Source of the DNA: Helianthus annuus
Lineage: Eukaryota > Streptophyta > Magnoliopsida > Asterales > Asteraceae
NCBI RefSeq assembly: GCF_002127325.2
Contig: NC_035441.2
Coordinates: 155,277,122 to 155,341,121 of the forward strand
DNA: 64,000 nucleotides
Reading direction: 5' to 3'
A program made the translations under genes and the position numbers. Below, one piece after another: positions 45,515-57,339 of this stretch (its first letter is position 1; each line of letters opens with the position of its first letter). Below the pieces are notes generated by a model, which searched no databases, was not told the origin of the DNA, and was given only the letters and a program-made list of their open reading frames with translations.

Positions 45515-47296
45515 ACCCCCCCCCCCTTGGACGCTGCTCGTGAGGATTCATCTTCCATGTCTATCATGTCGGAGGATCTTTACAGTCTTCACATGTTGTA
45601 AGTAGAAAGTGTATCAACAAACTCCCCATTTCATTTAGGAAGTGTGTTAACAAACTCCCCCTTAACTTAAGCTCACCCTTGAGTTATGATCGTGAATCTG
45701 TTGATCTTCAATTTTTGAGATCCTTGTGGTGTTGATGATAGGTCAACGGCAACTCGATCATCTTTATCCTTTGAGTGCCTCCATGTCGTGTCTTCATTCC
45801 GAAGCTTGTCATCGAACATGTTCTCTTCGCCTTTAGCATCTGCACATGCAAGAAATCTAAACGCATAATGAGAACAACCGCTTGGAATATAGTTAACATA
45901 AACAAACGACACACATGTGACCATTTTTCAACTACCGTCCGACAGTTTGGAAGTTTCACGAATTGTTCAATTTTAGTCTTTAACTTTCAAAACTTGCAAA
46001 TTTCGACCGTTTATGAAGTTTTAGTTGTTTTGGTTTTCAGTCAGGTTTCAGGTAACGAAGACTCGAGATCCAACATTGGGCAATCGAAAATAAAACAAAA
46101 GTAAAATCTTTTTGGTTTTTATAACGTTTATATTAAAACACACCTAAAATCTTTTTGGAATTTTTTCATTTTTGAAATGTAAAGACTGAAAGCGGTAAAT
46201 AAATATATACAGTGATGCAGAAACTGAAAGCATTAAATAAATATTTACAGACAATCTTTTTGCGAGTTTCGAGGGCAAGAGAATCATATCAGAGTACGGT
46301 CACACGCCAAAACGCTCTTGTTGTTCAGTTAGTTAACATTTAGATAAGCATTCTATAACGATTATCGGTATTGTTGTCCACTTAAGCTCAACTTATCAGA
46401 TGTAATCATGGCGAGGGGATGCATTGAGGTATGATTTATACTTACCGACCAGTGTTCGTCCACAAACGACACATTCCCGTATCAAGGTATGCACGAGGGT
46501 TCATCTTACTGGTGAGTATACCATTTATCATCTGTTTTGACGTATATGAAAATGTGAGATACTCACTTATTTTAATTTGAAAACAGGCCCTATGTGATAG
46601 AATCACTTATTGATGAGAAACTTGATTTTCAGATGCATGAGGGCACAAGAGCAAGTCCGTGAACAGGTCAGTACAACGTACATCAAAGAGATGAACTTGA
46701 CTCCCGGATAGATTGTGGTATATTATCACTTATTTTCTTTGGACATGTGATTGTTTATCACTTATTGGGGTCGTATGCAATATGTACACGTATGTATGGT
46801 ATCATGGAAGATCTAGACTTCGTCTCCGTTGTATTCGGTAAAAGAAACAACCATGATACCCAGATGATAAACAACATAAAGACCACATATCTCAGAACCT
46901 CGGCAATCTCTCAAACGAAATTTCGGTACTAAGACCATATGCCAATGAGTGGTTCCCACCTGGTCTTCATTCGATTTAAGTTTATATCACCCTACACACT
47001 TTAAAATGATTGTGAGCCTACCGATACATCTTACATAGAGCTGCTTATCGTTTTTCATTTGAGGTTTAAAGAGGTTTGGACAGATCACTGATATCATTTT
47101 GTCTTTTGCTCGCCAGGAAACTCATTTTTGTTTTTCTTTTGTTTTTGTGTTTTTGAAATTTTTTGATGTTTTTGGATTTTTTAAAATTTTCAGTGTTTTT
47201 GTATTTTTCGTTTTTACTCCCCCTAAAATGCAAAAAGTGTGAGAAATTAAGAAAACACAAACAAATATTTACAAAAATGATTTTTCGATGTTGGTT
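45515..47296 (-). other. Copia 3' untranslated or decayed env-like region
   Basis: About 1.8 kb between RNase H and the LTR. SIRE-type elements often have an extra ORF here, but none survives; open frames are under 100 codons with no membrane segments or recognisable motifs. Three PPT-like blocks lie at 45515-45528, 45619-45630 and 45652-45665. Confidence 0.5.
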
Positions 47297-49486
47297 TTAC
47301 TCTTGCTTGACCTTAATGCCGTTTACCAGTAATAAAAAGTCAAATCTTGATTTGTCAAATGCTTTGGTAAAAAGGTCGGCACGTTGGTCATCGGTGTGGA
47401 CTTTAACTACATCGATAAGCCTTTTGTCAAAGCAAACACGTATGAAGTGATACTTAATTTCGACGTGTTTGGTCTTTGAATGCTGCACAGGATTTCTAGT
47501 GATCTGTAAGGCAGCAGAATTATCAATGAAAATAGGAGTAGTTAGGAATTCAAAACCGTAGTCGCGCATTTGTTGTTGAATCCACAAGACTTGGGAGCAA
47601 CAACTTGAGGCAGCAATGTATTCAGCTTCGCATGTTGATGTAGCGACACAAGTCTGCTTCTTGCACTGCCATGTGACTAGGCGATTTCCTAAAAACTAAC
47701 ATCCAGCCGTTGTTGATTTGCCGTCGATTTTGCATCCGCCAAAATCAGAATCACTGAAAGCGATCAAGTCAAAGTTATTACCCCTGGGGTACCATAGACC
47801 GGTGTCAGGGTAACCCTTCAAATAACGAACAATCATTTTTACAGCTGCAAGATGTGAGGCCTTCGGGTTCACTTGATATCTGGCAAGCAGGCACGTTGGA
47901 TACATTATGTCTGGTCCTGATGCTGTGAGGTACATAAGAGATCCGATCATTGCGCGGTAGTATGAGGGGCTAACAACTTCACCCTTCAAGTCCGGATTAA
48001 TTCCGTGAATTTGCTGCAGTGGGGTACCAATGGGCGTTGCATCAGGCATCTGGAACCGGCTCAAGATGTCATTGACATACTTAGTCTGATGGATGAATAT
48101 CCCAGACTTCGTTTGTTGCACTTGTAAGCCCAAAAAGAAAGTCATCTCCCCCATAGCGCTCATTTCAAATTTCTCCTGCATAATACGCTCGAAATTCCTA
48201 CACAAAATATCGTTAGCAGAACCAAATATAATATCATCAACGTATACATGTACCAATAGAAGATCTCCATCTTGTTCTTTGATGAAAAGAGTGCAGTCGA
48301 TAAGACCTCTGCGAAATCCATTCTCCAGCAGATAATCAGATAAGGTTGCATACCAAGCTCGAGGTGCTTGATGTAGACCATAGAGAGCTTTGTTCAGCAA
48401 CCAAACCCGATCAGGGTGAATAGGATCATCAAAACCTAGAGGCTGTTCGACGTACACCTCTTCGTCAACCACACCACGTAAGAATGCACTTTTCACGTCC
48501 ATCTGGTAGACCTTGAATCCTTTGAAGGAAGCATAGGCTAGAAAAATCCGAATAGCTTCGAGACGTGCAACTGGTGTATAAACTTCATTGTAGTCGATCC
48601 CTTCAATCTGACGAAAACCTTGAACGACTAATCTGGCTTTGTTTCGAATGACTACTCCACGGTCATCCTTTTTGCACTTATACACCCAACGGGTACCAAT
48701 CTTCTTGTAGTTCTCAGGTTTCTCAACGAGTTTCCAAACACCTAGCTTCTGGAATTGCTGCAGTTCTTCCTGCATAGCTTCCACCCAAGAATTATCTTTC
48801 AAAGCTTCTTTAATAGATTTTGGTTCTTCTTGTGATACGTAACACGCGAATGACCAATCATTTTGTTGACCAGATTCTCGAATCGCCGCATACAAGCCTG
48901 CATTGTTGTTGTTTCGCAACATGGTTCTCGTTTGTACGCCACTTTGTACATTACCGAGGATGTTTTGTTGAGGATGGGTATTGTGAATTTTTGTTTCTGG
49001 ATTATCTGGAACTGGAATGTTCGTACCCAGATTGTTGAGATTGAGATCAACAACCAATTCAATACCCGGAACTGTCGAAGAGGATGATGCAGTAGCTTCA
49101 GCTGTTTTAGGGGCATCCACTGGAGGTGTAGCCTCTGAAGTACCATGAACAACTTCTTGGTCTGCATCGAGAAATTCATCATCCTCTGAAGATTCGTTCA
49201 GTTCGGTAGCATCGCGAAAATCCTCATTGTCGAGAGTATTATTGTTCACTGAAGATGGTTCTGAATTGTTGACAATAATTGGACGAACCAACGGTGAATC
49301 TGTTGCGTTGTCACTCTCGAAAAACATCTTTGCCGTAGCACTTTCTTCCACTTCTTGAATATTTATCGAATTGAAAAAGTCATCGTACTCAAACATCCAA
49401 GGCTGACCAGGACATTTGACTGGCAATGTGTGCCTTTGTACTCTGACTTCAGACCATTCCTCGGCCCTTTTTATCTCTAGATTCTA
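47297..49486 (-). pseudogene. Copia reverse transcriptase and RNase H
   Basis: RT begins near 48840 ([21 protein letters not shown]) and includes [22 protein letters not shown] and the catalytic YVDD. RNase H includes [31 protein letters not shown] and HVEIKYHFIR. A TAG at 47696-47698 follows STTAGC, where family members have Gln. The frame resumes and ends at 47297. A second TAG at 49484-49486 separates RT from integrase. The acidic Ser/Asn-rich stretch at 49000-49330 is the usual IN-RT linker. Confidence 0.88.
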
Positions 49487-50725
49487 GACTCTTAAGTTTG
49501 GGGTGGCATAACCAAGAAAGTATCCTTCAATTGCTTTTGCCCCAAACTTTCCATTAGGATCGATCATTGTGCAAGGAGCTCCAAACGGTTCAAGATATGA
49601 CAAATCTGGTTTCCGTTTGTGAAGAAGCTCGAAGCAGGTCTTGTTGTGTCTTTTGACTGTAAGGACTCGATTCAACGTGTAACAAGCAGAGGCCACAGCT
49701 TCAGTCCAGAAGGGAATCGGCAATTGTGACTCTACCAACATCGTCCTAGCAGTCTCGATCAATGTACGGTTTTTACATTCAGCGACGTCGTTCTGTTGAG
49801 GAGTGTAAGCCACACTAAATTCGTGAAGAATACCTTTTGATCTACAGAACTCCTCCATGGCTTTATTTTTAAACTCAGATCCATTGTCGCTGCGAATCCG
49901 TTTAACCTTCAAAGTATACAAATTCTCAATCTGAATGATCAAGTTTTTGATAATACCAAAAGTATCACTCTTTTGAGCCATGAACGCCACCCAAGAAAAT
50001 CTTGAATAATCATCAGTCACCACGAGGCAGTACTGATCATTCCTGATGCTTTTATGCTTGACAAGACCGAACAAATCCATGTGCAAACGTTCAAGAGGAA
50101 TTGCCACGGTGTTAATATTCTTTGTAGGGTGTCGTTTCCTGCTTTGCTTTCCTTTTTGGCATGAAACACAGACGTCTTGAAGATGGAAATTTTTAAGAGG
50201 AACACCATTCACTAATTCATTCGACACCAAATGATTCATTTTGCGTAAGTGAATGTGACCCATCCGTCTATGCCAAGAGATCGAGTCTTTTTCAGTGGCT
50301 TTGGTAATGAAACAAGTTGCTTGTGCAGATGTTGTAATAGCTTGGCTCATATCAAGGACATACAAATCATTAATCCTTGGAGCAGATAAGAGAATCCATT
50401 CTTTCGGAATCTTGAAGCCGGGTTTCAGCACATAACATCCATTTGCATCAAAGTGTACTGAAAACTGCTTATCACGGATTTGTGAAACGCTGAGAAGATT
50501 GTGATCAAGTTGTTGCACAAAGTTGATCTTATCAAAGCTTACAACCCCGTTGGATATCATTCCTTCACCAGTAATATATCCGCCTTTATCTCCAGCAAAA
50601 GCAACATAACCTCCTCTAATAGATTTGACGTCGTAGAGAAGCTTCATGTCGCCTGTCATGTGCCTGGATGCCCTACTATCAACAATCCAATGACTGCTGA
50701 AAGTTCCTCCTGGAACACCCTGCAC
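49487..50725 (-). pseudogene. Copia protease and integrase, mutated catalytic motifs
   Basis: The protease motif reads WIVDSRASRHMTGD; the catalytic D-S-G is D-S-R, so it should be inactive. Integrase has the zinc finger HRRMGHIHLRKM ... CVSCQKGKQ and the DDE residues LHMDLFG, RSDNGSEF and DVAECKNRT. In the last motif the family consensus is NGVAERKNR, so Gly-to-Asp and Arg-to-Cys changes flank an intact Glu. All three changes fit G:C to A:T transitions. Confidence 0.88.
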
Positions 50726-51180
50726 ATGAACTCACATGATTAGTTGGAGATGGGGACCCAAGCCTTTGTAGTCTTGGGTCTTCCACTTTCATCAACAAAA
50801 GTTATTTCAACTTCTCGATGGTTAGGAAATTGTGATGCTCCCCCTGAAGTTGTGGTCATTTTAGGTTTCTATGTCTGTTGAGTTTTACCAGTTTGATTGT
50901 TTGAAACTTTAACTTCGTGATTGTTTGAAATTTTTGAAATTATTGAAGTTTCTGGTTTAACCGAAATAGATTGTTTTTGAACACATCGGTTTTAAGTGCT
51001 TTCCCAATTACCTTGACTTGTTGGCGTTTCTGTTTCTTTTCCCTTTCTTTTACAAGACGGGGATCTTGTTTTGAAAAAACAGATCGCTTTCGGTAATTTT
51101 GTTCACGGGTATCATCAACTTTAGCCTTTAATTTATGAAGATACGGACAGTTTCGAATGATATGTCCAATTTCACCACAC
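50726..51180 (-). pseudogene. Copia gag-protease junction, frameshifted
   Basis: Carries the second half of the second gag zinc knuckle (GEIGHIIRNCPYLHK) and a basic stretch (EREKKQKRQQVK). One frame ends at LNQKLQ-stop, while a different frame carries on (SNNHEVKV, EVEITFVDESG), so at least one indel lies near 50990. Additional stops occur near 50867 and 50739. Confidence 0.7.
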
Positions 51181-51891
51181 TAGGGGTGTTCATCGAATCG
51201 AATATCGAATTTTCGAATTATTCGAATCGAATTATTCGAATAATTTTTATTTTCCCTTGAATTCGTATTCGATTCGTATTCGATTAAAACTTACCGAATT
51301 CGATTCGAATTCGTATTCGAATAAAAAACCCAATTCGTATTCGATTCGTATTCGATTAACAATTCGAATTCGAATCGAATTCGAATAAATTCAGTTTAAT
51401 TCAGATTCTTTAAAAACATGTAAAAAACTATCAAAATGAAACATAAATTTTAATGTAGCCATAAAGCACGATATCACATTAAAAAGTTCCAAATAAAGTA
51501 CCATAAGTCTAAAATTACAAGTTAATATTTTTAGGGTTATAAATCTGTTGATAGATTTGTTACTTAGGTTTTAATTAGGTGCCAGGTTTGGTAATGGGTA
51601 ATTTAATACGTTGAAAAATATTTGAAAAAAATTTATAGTATAGCTTAATAAAAGATATATATGCATTATATATAAAAATAATAAATAAAAATGTACAATT
51701 TTTATTCGAATTTCGAATCGAATCGAATTTGAAATTATAAATTCGTATTCGATTCGTATTCGATTTACTTGACTCGAATTGAATCGAATTCGAATTCGAT
51801 TTCTTTTAATCGAAACGAATTCTTGATAATCGAATCGAATTTAAACGAATTTCGAATTTTTCGAATTCGAAACGAATTCTGAACACCCCTA
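51181..51891. mobile_element. hAT-like MITE inside Copia gag
   Basis: 711 bp with perfect 12-bp terminal inverted repeats TAGGGGTGTTCA / TGAACACCCCTA and the exact 8-bp target duplication caccacac (51173-51180 and 51892-51899). An 8-bp TSD and a TAGGGG-type end fit the hAT superfamily. The subterminal parts consist of iterated TTCGAATCGAAT-like palindromes; the centre is plain AT-rich DNA. There is no coding capacity. Confidence 0.93.
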
Positions 51892-51899
51892 CACCACAC

Positions 51900-52327
51900 T
51901 CAAAACATGATCTTCATTCAACAAACCCCGAAGTAACATGTGATTGTCTTGTTGATGAACTTTGTGATCCCGAGGTACTTGGTTTTGAACTGTTTTGTTC
52001 ATTTCTTTTCAAAAGTTTAACTTGATTGATATGATCTAAGTTAGATTTATTTGCAAAAGTTTCCAATTTATCTGTTCCCTTTGATTTCACAAAGTTCACC
52101 TTTTTGTTCTTCTTTTGGTTCGGTTCCGTTCGACCTTGAGTCGTTGATTTACCTTTTGGTTTGGTATGATTTTGCTGCTTTTTCACTGTTGGCAATCTTT
52201 GATTTCCATATTGTTTTCGAACTTCAGCTTTTGGAATCGAAGGACACTGTGTTACCACAACGTATGAAGCTGACTTTCCCAAAAACCTACTTGTCGAATC
52301 TTCAAAAACTTTACTGATTAAAGATTA
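51900..52327 (-). pseudogene. Copia gag, segment before second zinc knuckle
   Basis: A basic Lys/Gln/Ser-rich segment (KKQQNHTKPKGKS, NQKKNKKVNFVK) leads up to RSCFECG, the first half of the knuckle cut by the MITE. Stops are TGA at 51914-51916 (after GFVE) and TAA at 52325-52327. Confidence 0.75.
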
Positions 52328-53653
52328 ATTTACATTTTTAATCGGAAATTCTATGTTAGAATAGATTTTATCATCACCAACAAAAGTGTATAGCAAATTC
52401 ACACTCTCAGACTCTTTTGCAGATGTGGACTTGACCTGAACAGTCTTAGCAGGTTTTGCGGGAGGATCACATAAAATATGATTTTTTAGAGGTATGTCCT
52501 CTTCTTTGATTACCACATCAGACTGTGCTGAGTCAGTATCATCGGATTCATCATCTGAAAAATCAGCATCCTCAACAATGACCGGAGGATCCTGATTTTG
52601 TTCAGCAGTTGATACTTTCGTATCTGCTGACACATCTGAATCTGATGATATTTCCGTTTTGTATCCGAGTCCGGTTGCAAATTCCTCAATGTCTAAAGGA
52701 ACTGATTGCTCAAAATAAGTTCTATTCTCCTCATCAGGCATTGCATCATAATTTTGTCTAACAGGCGGTGGACATTTTTTGTATCCAATGCGCGTGACAT
52801 CTTTTTTCTCTTTTTGTATGTCAATGATGTGATCCAACACATACCTAGAGTTTGAATAACTATCTAGGTTAAGCCGGATCGCCTCACTTTCACACTTTAC
52901 ACAGGCTAACTCTTTTTGCATGATCTCGAGACGATTGATATAACAGTTTATGTCAGTTTGTTTTCTTGAAACCATTTTTGTTAGCTCGGTTTTATCTTTT
53001 CTTAAATTTCCAATCACCGTTTTAAACTCCTTTTCATGGTTTTCATAAAACATGTTAGCCTCTTTGCATTTCGAAAGATCCACTATCAACTTTTGATTGT
53101 GGATATATGTCACGTCATACTTGCTTTGCAAATCATCATATTTGCTTTGCAAGTCCAACAATTTATCACCTAAACTAACACATTTATCACATTCATCAGA
53201 AATTGGTTTATCGACACATACCTGACTTGATGAACCGCCAACATTAGCCATAAAGGCTGAATGAAGAGAAGAAGAAGAATAACCAGCTTGATCCACCAAT
53301 ATAGATCTTCTATGATTCCTTGCTACAGCTTCTCTCAACAATTCATCAACATCTGCGTTGACTGACACACTTGACGTTTCATCCAAATGATCATCGCCTG
53401 AAGTTGAGGATTCTTCATCTGAGCTTCTACTGTAACCAGAACTGTCTTCATCTTCAGAAGATTCACCACCACTGGCGGAAGATTCTCCACCACTGGTGTG
53501 TTTCAGGTCCTTGACAACCTCAGCAAAACAAGCTGTTCCATCCTGAACTTCACTTCCCAACTGAATCGACCAGTCACAACCTTCATCGACTTGTACAACA
53601 AGAGCCTGATTGGCATTTGATGCTCCTGCTTGATTTGGGTTGTTCACAGGCAT
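52328..53653 (-). pseudogene. Copia gag, acidic and coiled-coil middle
   Basis: A Ser/Glu/Asp-rich block (GGESSEDEDSSGYS) is followed by a heptad-rich coiled-coil (LGDKLLDLQSKYDDLQSKYD ... QKEKKDV). It continues in the same frame as 53690-55183 through a single TAG. Confidence 0.75.
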
Positions 53654-53689
53654 CAGCGTGCGCTCGTTATTCCTGTTTTGATTCTGATT

Positions 53690-55183
53690 CTACTGGTTGC
53701 CTTGATTCCTGAACGGATTCTGGTTCCCATGCTGAGCTGGCTTTGTACATTCTCTCTTGAAGTGACCTCGTTCACCACAATTAAAGCACTTGACTGATTG
53801 TTTATCGAACCCATACTTGGTATCTTTCTTGCTTTCCAAGCTGGTTCTACCAGTCCTTTCCATGAAGTCCTTAGCTCGCCTAACAGCACTAGCAAAAGCC
53901 CATTTGATGTCCATCAAATCCATTTCCTCCTTATCAATCTGCTGATAATCTTCTTGTGTCAGATTGATGTTTCCAATCTGACCTTCTACTAACCCACAAT
54001 ACGCGCTCACCAAAGTGTTCAGTAGCTCCATATGTTCTTTAGCTTCAACACTTACTTTCGAGAAGCTTGAAGTGTCGAGCCGAACTGTATTTGGATTAGA
54101 TGACGGACCAGCAGATGAGGTGCTTCCATAACAGGCTTGTTGTGAAACTGGTAGAGGATTTTCGTACATATCTCTTGCTACAGGAGAACTTTGGGTTGCC
54201 AGTTGAGGAACTGGTTGTATTGGATTTCCATACAAGTCAGTGCTTGAAACAAAAGCCGTTTGTAACGGAGCATGTTGAACGGGTCTTGCAGCAGTACTAG
54301 AACCTCCACAGTTTCCATAATACCTTTCAGGATTCTGTGGCACTGGAATCCTTTTGGACTTCCTGGTTTCTTCTTGATCTTTGTTCTCCAAGAGTTGAAT
54401 GAAATCATTAATGTTTGTCGCAGCCAAAGTGCCGTTGTATTTCAAGATTTCCAAGAAACCATTCCAATGAGCTGGTAATGCGTCGGCAAACTTGATAACA
54501 ACTTCTTCTGGAGTCACTACTACCCCAAAGTTACTTAACTCAGTCAATAAGTGATAATATCGACTTGTCAGGTCTCCCAAAGATTCCCTTTCCATACACG
54601 TGAAGCCATCAAACTCCTTCTTGAGTAGATCATGTCGCAATTTGCGTGACGCTTCATTTCCTATACCCCTCGTCTTTAACGCATCCCACAACCGCTTAGT
54701 CGTCTTGAAGCTGACAAACTGATGATATATATCCTTGCTCAACGCTTGAGTTAGAAGAGAATATGCTTTCTTTTCTAAATCATATGCCTTTTTCTCGTCT
54801 GCCGTAAGATCTGCAAATGCCGCGGTAGTTGAAGCGGCAACCTCAAGAGCTTGATCGAAATCTGTAGTAAAACATAACCATAATTCCGTGTTTTGCCCAA
54901 GGATATACGTATGGAATCTGCCTACCCATCCAGGATATTCATTTATGTGCATCAGTTTCGGTGGGCGATTAAGGCTTCCGGTCTCGTTTTCGCTTAAAAG
55001 TATACTTTGAATACTTTGATTTTGATTTGAAACGAACGACCATTGACTTGACGAAATTTGATTCGCTTGCGATGGAATAGACGAAGATGATGTTGCGGGA
55101 GATTCGGCCCATGATGGCGATAAACACGTGCTTCTATACTTACTCTCCATATTAGACGGAATACCCCACCAATCCGAACTCAT
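53690..55183 (-). pseudogene. Copia gag N-terminal part (UBN2-like)
   Basis: 497 residues. The gag domain carries YPGWVGRFHTYILG, TKRLWDALKTRG, LTSRYYHLLTEL and LPAHWNGFLEIL. It ends with the first zinc knuckle CFNCGERGHFKREC. The TAG at 53690-53692 interrupts QGNQ-NQNQN and probably replaced CAG. This is the best preserved part of the Copia gag. Confidence 0.88.
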
Positions 55184-55770
55184 TTTAGATGAATAAAAAT
55201 GAAAACCTGCTTAAAAATCTCAAAACAAACAGTTAAGATTGATTTTTAATGCTTCTGTTAAAAATTGACAAGTGATGTTGACGAAACAAGGGGTCTTGAT
55301 GAAACAATGGGTCTTGACGAAACAAGGTAGAGTGTGATGAAAAATGGAAGTTTTGTCAACAATAGGTGTGTGACGAAAGTTGTAAGTTTCGTCAAAGACA
55401 AGATGTGACGAAAGATGAAAGCTAGTTGATAAAATATGTTCACCAACTTGTAAGATATTTTCACCAAGTTGTAAAATATTTTATACTTTAAAACCTTATC
55501 CTAACACAAACCTTCTATTGTCAAACCCACCTTACTTTGGAACTCCTTTTTCAACTTTCATCATTTCAAAGGACAAGCTTTTCAAACAATTAATATTACA
55601 ATCAACTTCAATAATTCAACTAAATCAACAAAGCAGACTATAACTCAAAACCCAGATTATATGAAGAACAATGAAGAACAACTTATGAACTCAGATGAGT
55701 TTATGAGTTTACCGTTGACCGATAAATTTTCCGAACACAAATTTTGCAATAAAGTTCAATGAAAACCCAA
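55184..55770 (-). other. Copia leader, gag-proximal part
   Basis: Untranslated. A 'gacgaaacaagg/gacgaaag' motif recurs near 55278-55410, related to 'gacgaaac' repeats in the left LTR (36346-36500). Confidence 0.55.
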
Positions 55771-56938
55771 TCTATCTTCTATAATAAAAGAAACCAACTT
55801 TTGGACACGTGTCATTCATTGAAGGCATCCTCAAATATATACTTATCATATATTAACTAAATAAATAAATAATAAATTAATATTAAATCTTATCATACTT
55901 TAATAAAAATATTATCCTCAAATCTAAATTGTTAATTTAATATATTTTTAAAACAAATACCTCTCTTTCCTACTTATCTTATATTAAATATATAAATAAT
56001 AAATTAATATTAAATGTTATCCTAATTTATTAAAAATATAACTTTTTTTATTATTTGGTATACAAAATTATATTTATTCAACTCGTGTAAAACGCGGGGT
56101 TTTTAAAATTTAACTTTTTTTTATTGTTTACTATACAAAGTTTGGGGGGGGGGGTAGTGCACGGTCCTCCCAACCGCAGGAGTGATCTCACTCCGGGAGC
56201 CGCTACCCGACCAAGCTAGCTCCGCGGTGACTTCCCCATGCCGAGTTCTTACCCTGGGCGACATATGCCACTCCCAAGACTCGAACCCGGTACCTCTGGG
56301 AAGAGGTGGGTGTCGGTGGCCAACTGGGCTACCCCAGTTGGTTTATTTACTATACAAAGTTACAGTTATATAACCCGTGTAATACACGAAGTTTTTAAAA
56401 ATATAACTTTTTATCATTTGCTACGTAAAATTAGATTTATTCAACACATGTAATACACGGAGTTTTTAAGGATATATTTTCTTTTATTATTTGGTAGATT
56501 TTTCAACCCGACTATACACGGGTTTTTTAAAGATATGATGTTTTTAGTATTTAATATAAAAACTTACATTTATTTAATCTGTATAATACACATGGTTTTT
56601 AAAGATATAACTCTTTTTTAGATTTATTCAACACGTGTAATATACGGGGTTTTTAAGGATGTAATTTTTTTTATCATTTGGTAGATTTATTCAACCCAAT
56701 TATACACGGGTTTTTTAACGATACGACGTTTTTAGTATTTAGTATACAAAATTACATTTATTTAATCTGTGTAATACACATGGTTTTTAAAGATATAACT
56801 TTTTTTATTATTTGATATATAAAATTACAATTATTTAACGCGTAAAAAATACGAGTTTCATAAAAATATAACATTTTATTATTTATTATATAAAATTACA
56901 TTTATTCAACCCGTGTAATACACGGGGTTCTAACCTAG
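55771..56938 (+). mobile_element. Small non-autonomous Helitron
   Basis: Begins TCTATCTTCTATAATAAAAG after an A (55770) and ends CTAG (56935-56938) before a T, the A/T target of Helitrons. A hairpin CCCGTGT-AAT-ACACGGG (56910-56926) lies eight bases before CTAG. There is no inverted repeat or TSD. The interior has roughly eight to nine degenerate ~80-bp repeats, many carrying a variant of the same terminal hairpin (cccgtgtaatacacgg). A SINE sits inside. Confidence 0.8.
56143..56345 (-). mobile_element. tRNA-derived SINE
   Basis: Flanked by the 16-bp target duplication tttactatacaaagtt (56127-56142 and 56346-56361). On minus, box A reads TAGCCCAGTTGG (56320-56331) and box B GGTTCGAGTCT (56277-56287), the Pol III promoter pair of tRNA genes. 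The 3' end on minus is a run of about 13 C's, not poly-A. The 5' end forms a hairpin (CCAACTGGG / CCCAGTTGG). It lies inside a Helitron repeat. Confidence 0.88.
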
Positions 56939-57124
56939 TCCTAACATATATGTATGAGTTTTAAACAAGGTTTTGTATGAACTAACAAGAAAATAACAAG
57001 ATTTTCACGGATTAAAGACCTGTTTTTCCAGAAAACAAGATTTTCGAACTTTAACTTTTAAGAAACAAATCTGAAAATCTTTGAAAAATCAAGAAAAACA
57101 ACTTGGTTTTAACAAGGAATCGAG
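56939..57124 (-). other. Copia leader, PBS-proximal part
   Basis: The Copia leader resumes after the Helitron. AT-rich, no features. Confidence 0.55.
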
Positions 57125-57141
57125 CCAATGCTCTGATACCA
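57125..57141 (-). other. Primer binding site, tRNA-iMet type (Copia)
   Basis: The minus strand reads TGGTATCAGAGCATTGG, two bases from the LTR. Confidence 0.9.
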
Positions 57142-57143
57142 AT

Positions 57144-57339
57144 TGTAGGTCCACCCAGAGGATCGAGTTAAACCTCTATTCCCTGTTTTCCGACGAACCC
57201 GAGAGTGCGGAATCCAAACGGGTAAGTTAAACCAAGTTCGAACACGTAAGCGACAAACACGAGACTCAACAATTAACACTCAATGTATTAATACTTGAAA
57301 CGGTTAGAGTACAATGTTTACAAATAATCTCTGTAAACT
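57144..57339 (-). repeat. Copia right (5') LTR, truncated by insertion
   Basis: Matches 36053-36247 with about five differences. It is interrupted at GTAAACT by the LARD-like element; the rest should follow that element beyond the window. Confidence 0.85.

Noticed and set aside
45673..45959. Possible env-like ORF of the Copia element
   Set aside because: Open frames are only about 83 codons, overlap each other, and show no signal peptide or transmembrane pattern.
56277..56331. tRNA gene
   Set aside because: Boxes A and B are present, but no cloverleaf or anticodon arm fits. The long TSD and tail identify a SINE.
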